A stretch of 64,000 nucleotides of DNA, from assembly GCF_034627025.1 (NCBI RefSeq), contig NZ_CP141048.1, positions 2,554,001 through 2,618,000 on the forward strand. Direction: 5' to 3'. Position 1 is the first letter of the stretch; each line of letters begins with the position of its first letter. The translations under genes and the position numbers were made by a program. Under the pieces are notes generated by a model. That model was given only the letters and a program-made list of their open reading frames with translations. It was not told the DNA's origin and ran no database searches. This document shows, piece by piece, positions 62,988 through 64,000 of the stretch. This stretch comes from Microvirga lotononidis. GTDB lineage: Bacteria; Pseudomonadota; Alphaproteobacteria; Rhizobiales; Beijerinckiaceae.

Positions 62988-64000
62988 TCGGTCCTGATAT
63001 CGATCATGACGTCGCACGGGCGCAAGCGTCCCTGGCGCGACTGGAAGGGCGACGCGATGCCCTGCGCAGCCGCCGCCAGGAGCTGACGCGCGAGATCGAA
63101 CTCGCCAAGGGCCGCCTTGCCGTCAAGGATGAGGTGGAGGCCTTCATCGAGGCCGTGCACGGCTCTGCAAGCCGCCGCAGCCTGTCCGCGTTCGAGACGC
63201 TGCTCACCGCTCTGGTTCAGGAGGTTCTGCCGGGCGAAAAACCCGCGGCCCTCGACCTCTCGACGGAGCGCGGCCTCGCTTCGCTCGACATCTGCGTGCG
63301 TCGCGCCGACGGCACGCTCGAGGACGTCCTGGAGGACAATGGCGGCGCACTGACGAACGTGATCGGAATGGCGCTGCGGCTGATCGCCGTGGTCAAGGCG
63401 GATGTCGCCCGCTTTCTTGCTCTCGACGAAGCGGATTGCTGGATTGCGCCGGACCGCGTCTCGTCCTTCTACAAGGTGCTGGAGGATGGTGCCGCGCGCC
63501 TCGGCGTGCAATGTCTGGCCGTCTCGCATCACGACCTGTCGCAGTTCTCGGGCTCGTTCCACATCGCCCGGATTGTCGGCGATCCCGTCTCCGGCGTCGA
63601 TGTACAATCCACCGACACCAGCGCTGCATGGAGCGAATCTCAGCCGGGTCTGCGCTTCATCCGGCTCGTGAACGTGCAAGCCTACGAGGATGCGACGCTC
63701 CACTTGAGCCCCGGCGTGAATGCGCTGATCGGGCCGAACAACCGCGGCAAGTCCACTTTCATTCGGGCGCTGCGCGCAGTGTTCTACGGCGAAGCCAGGG
63801 ACAGTCTCGTGCGCGCGGGGGCGAAGGCCGCGACCGTCGAGATCGGTGTGGCGGGGCGTCGGACATTGCGCTTCACGCGCCAGCCGCGCCGTTCGCCCAT
63901 CAACGTCTGGTCCTTGCACGAAGCGGACGGTTCCGTCGTCGAGGAGCAGGGCATGCGCTACGAGACGGGCGGCCGCAATGTGGCGGATTGGGTCGCCGAC
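62984..64000 (+). CDS. SMC/RecF-type ATPase with circularly permuted domain order (runs off the right edge)
   Basis: 339 residues are visible, in one open frame from a TTG at 62984 that overlaps the preceding stop; GGAG lies 8 nt upstream and no ATG start fits better. Order: short coiled coil (about 8-55), then the features normally found in the C-terminal lobe of such ATPases: signature-like NGGALTNVIGMALRLI (119-134), Walker B LALDEAD (145-151) and H-loop AVSHHD (179-184). Only afterwards comes an N-lobe start RFIRLVNVQAYEDATLHLSP with Walker A GPNNRGKS (250-257). The protein continues beyond the window, so a second C-lobe may follow. Probably DNA repair, nuclease or defence related. Confidence 0.75.
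   Translation, partial: MIGPDIDHDVARAQASLARLEGRRDALRSRRQELTREIELAKGRLAVKDEVEAFIEAVHGSASRRSLSAFETLLTALVQEVLPGEKPAALDLSTERGLASLDICVRRADGTLEDVLEDNGGALTNVIGMALRLIAVVKADVARFLALDEADCWIAPDRVSSFYKVLEDGAARLGVQCLAVSHHDLSQFSGSFHIARIVGDPVSGVDVQSTDTSAAWSESQPGLRFIRLVNVQAYEDATLHLSPGVNALIGPNNRGKSTFIRALRAVFYGEARDSLVRAGAKAATVEIGVAGRRTLRFTRQPRRSPINVWSLHEADGSVVEEQGMRYETGGRNVADWVAD

Noticed and set aside
1..64000. tRNA, rRNA, CRISPR arrays, prophage or insertion sequences
   Set aside because: No cloverleaf-like sequence, spaced repeat array, integrase or transposase gene was found on either strand by reading; small structured RNAs could still be missed without a covariance search.
62984..64000. Interpretation of the ATPase as a simple truncated pseudogene
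   Set aside because: The frame is open for all 339 codons, and both the C-lobe motifs and the N-lobe Walker A are intact, so decay is not indicated; only sequence beyond the edge can settle the full architecture.

Overview
The window is a GC-rich alphaproteobacterial segment, most likely from Hyphomicrobiales and probably near Methylobacteriaceae (Microvirga-like). This rests on protein character, dense ABC importers with GntR, LacI, SorC, MocR and AraC regulators, a ParB-type parS sequence, and copies of a short intergenic repeat (GGCGAACC...TCCACTTCGCC...GCTCTA) of a kind I associate with this group. The genus is an inference. I see no rRNA, tRNA, CRISPR array, prophage or insertion sequence. 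The window cuts through a gene at both ends.

Left part (1-11007): a truncated glutamine-dependent NAD synthetase on the minus strand, then a peptide-type ABC importer (1469-6922) ending in a C45-family amide hydrolase, a PspF-like sigma-54 activator (8099-9082), and an AtuA-like/DUF4387 pair (9314-11007). Both flanking operons carry exact GG-N10-GC -24/-12 promoters, so this looks like a self-contained sigma-54 regulon for import and hydrolysis of an amide-linked compound.

Region 11206-17855 is a glycerophosphodiester-type uptake unit: SorC-type regulator, sn-glycerol-1-phosphate dehydrogenase, UgpB/UgpA/UgpE and a glycerophosphodiester phosphodiesterase, but no ATPase gene. Region 17938-20089 holds three regulators (LuxR-type HTH, AraC, single-domain response regulator). 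Region 20277-28283 has a LacI regulator, a perfect 18-bp operator, an Fbp/Afu-type ABC importer, a dual-specificity phosphatase and two different inositol-monophosphatase-family enzymes; the combination fits a phosphorylated substrate better than iron.

Region 28466-36848 is mixed housekeeping and accessory: phosphoglycolate phosphatase, Rnk, glutamate dehydrogenase, an RsuA-type pseudouridine synthase, a GntR regulator, a tiny membrane protein, a YoaK protein, a bile-acid-symporter-like protein and a chemoreceptor. Region 37244-48824 carries two amino-acid-type ABC systems: one with a MocR regulator, a cytosolic binding-protein-like enzyme and an M20 amidohydrolase; one on the minus strand with a FadR-type regulator, a 3-hydroxyisobutyrate-dehydrogenase-like enzyme and RpiB.

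Region 49277-53499 has a zinc deacylase, a cupin, two secreted proteins of unknown function and an AraC regulator. Region 53855-57777 is a malonate operon (MatR-like regulator, malonyl-CoA decarboxylase, malonyl-CoA synthetase) with twin operators. A split chromate transporter, ssb, a parS-like site, a methyltransferase and a three-gene unknown operon follow. The right edge (62691-64000) holds a small coiled-coil protein overlapping an SMC/RecF-type ATPase whose signature, Walker B and H-loop lie before its Walker A. That permuted order is the most unusual thing in the window.
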